From Roseovarius sp. 217 (GTDB lineage: Bacteria > Pseudomonadota > Alphaproteobacteria > Rhodobacterales > Rhodobacteraceae): 64,000 bases of DNA. The DNA lies in contig NZ_CH902584.1 of NCBI RefSeq assembly GCF_000152845.1, forward strand, positions 670,620 through 734,619, in the 5' to 3' direction. The stretch's first letter is position 1, and the number at the start of each line of letters is the position of its first letter. The notes beneath the pieces were generated by a model that worked only from the letters and a program-made list of their open reading frames with translations, was not told where the DNA came from and did no database searches. The position numbers and the translations under genes were made by a program. Below are positions 63,467 to 64,000 of this stretch, piece by piece.

Positions 63467-64000
63467 GTGAGCCGATTTGCCGCCCCGATTGCCGAACAGA
63501 TCTGGAACATGAAATATCGTTTCAAGACCGAAGACGGTGGCGATGCCAGTGTCGAGGATAGCTGGCGCCGGATTGCCCGCGCGCTGGCCGTGCTCGAGGC
63601 AGAGCCGGAGGTCTGGGAAGATCGGTTCTTCCACGCTCTCGAAGATTTCAAATTCCTGCCCGCAGGTCGGATCACCGCCGGTGCCGGAACCGCGCGCAAA
63701 GTGACGTTGTTCAACTGTTTCGTCATGGGCACGGTCCCCGACGACATGGGCGGCATTTTCGACAACCTGCGCGAAGCGGCACTCACCATGCAGCAGGGCG
63801 GCGGCATCGGCTATGATTTCAGCACGATCCGGCCCAAAGGGGCCGAGGTCAAGGGCGTGTCGGCGGACGCAAGCGGGCCGCTCAGCTTTATGGATGTGTG
63901 GGACGCAATGTGCCGCACGATCATGTCGGCAGGCAGCCGCCGGGGCGCGATGATGGCCACGATGCGCTGTGACCATCCCGACATCGAGGCCTTTATCGCC
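63467..64000 (+). CDS. nrdJ: Adenosylcobalamin-dependent ribonucleotide reductase, N-terminal part (runs off window)
   Basis: The first 178 codons of a class II enzyme that makes deoxyribonucleotides using B12. The sequence has the family segments FLPAGRITAGAGT, TLFNCFVMGTVPDDMGG with one of the active-site cysteines, and MQQGGGIGYDFSTIRPKGAEV. It begins with GTG at 63467, supported by GGAG 8 bases upstream; the first ATG in frame is well inside the domain. The gene continues past the end of the window without a stop. Confidence 0.93.
   Translation, partial: MSRFAAPIAEQIWNMKYRFKTEDGGDASVEDSWRRIARALAVLEAEPEVWEDRFFHALEDFKFLPAGRITAGAGTARKVTLFNCFVMGTVPDDMGGIFDNLREAALTMQQGGGIGYDFSTIRPKGAEVKGVSADASGPLSFMDVWDAMCRTIMSAGSRRGAMMATMRCDHPDIEAFIA

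Overview
The window looks like a chromosomal (or large-plasmid) segment of a marine alphaproteobacterium of the Roseobacter group (Rhodobacteraceae). This rests on gene content and the high-GC, GC3-rich coding style: TRAP and tripartite-tricarboxylate transporters, several solute ABC importers, a type-I-secreted RTX protein with a CHRD-like domain, a B12-dependent ribonucleotide reductase, a DUF1489 gene, an extra PHA synthase and many LysR-type regulators. No tRNA, rRNA, CRISPR array, phage module or replication origin was seen. Identifications come from reading the translated sequence against remembered family features; no database search was possible.

Layout. 1-0.44 kb: remnant of an IS3-type transposase that cuts into the 3' end of an AraC regulator. 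0.4-5.3 kb (minus strand): AraC regulator, an orphan efflux adaptor, and a MASE4-like histidine kinase / FixJ-like regulator / receiver-only protein operon. 5.3-10.1 kb: a scar-like region with a perfect hairpin, an 849-residue RTX protein with a gap-free internal duplication, and a divergent ECF sigma / anti-sigma pair. 10.4-12.3 kb: PHA synthase. 12.7-17.9 kb: polar amino acid ABC importer, PLP-dependent D-cysteine desulfhydrase / L-cysteate sulfo-lyase-like enzyme and divergent LysR regulator. 18.1-23.7 kb: membrane-anchored alpha/beta hydrolase, OmpR-type two-component system, divergent HtrA-type protease, small membrane protein. 24.2-31.6 kb (minus): polyamine-type ABC importer, FAD amine oxidase-like enzyme, cupin and MocR regulator. 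31.7-32.8 kb: enolase-superfamily enzyme.

33.1-43.2 kb holds the most interesting block: a LysR regulator divergent from a tightly overlapping operon (Ldh_2-type reductase, aldehyde dehydrogenase, M19 dipeptidase homologue lacking the first zinc ligands, a 560-residue orphan protein, a DUF3726-type protein) that runs through a 20-codon micro-ORF into a glycine-betaine-type ABC importer (ProX, ProW, ProV). It reads as a self-contained uptake and degradation unit for an N-methylated or betaine-like solute; homarine is the best guess from gene content. 43.3-53.3 kb: LysR regulator, TRAP importer, SDR, a split transketolase, a full-length transketolase and a DXR-II/DRL-like oxidoreductase, probably one catabolic unit for a small sugar or polyol derivative. 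53.3-61.2 kb: peroxiredoxin, LacI regulator, TctABC importer, acylating aldehyde dehydrogenase and acyl-CoA ligase, a combination resembling sulfoacetate degradation (SauS/SauT). 61.3-64 kb: DUF808 membrane protein, a probably broken small gene, DUF1489, and the start of class II ribonucleotide reductase running off the window.

A recurring theme is importers, each next to a regulator and a few catabolic enzymes. Four unrelated solute-binding-protein genes are each followed at once by a GC-rich hairpin, which probably sets high binding-protein expression relative to the membrane subunits.
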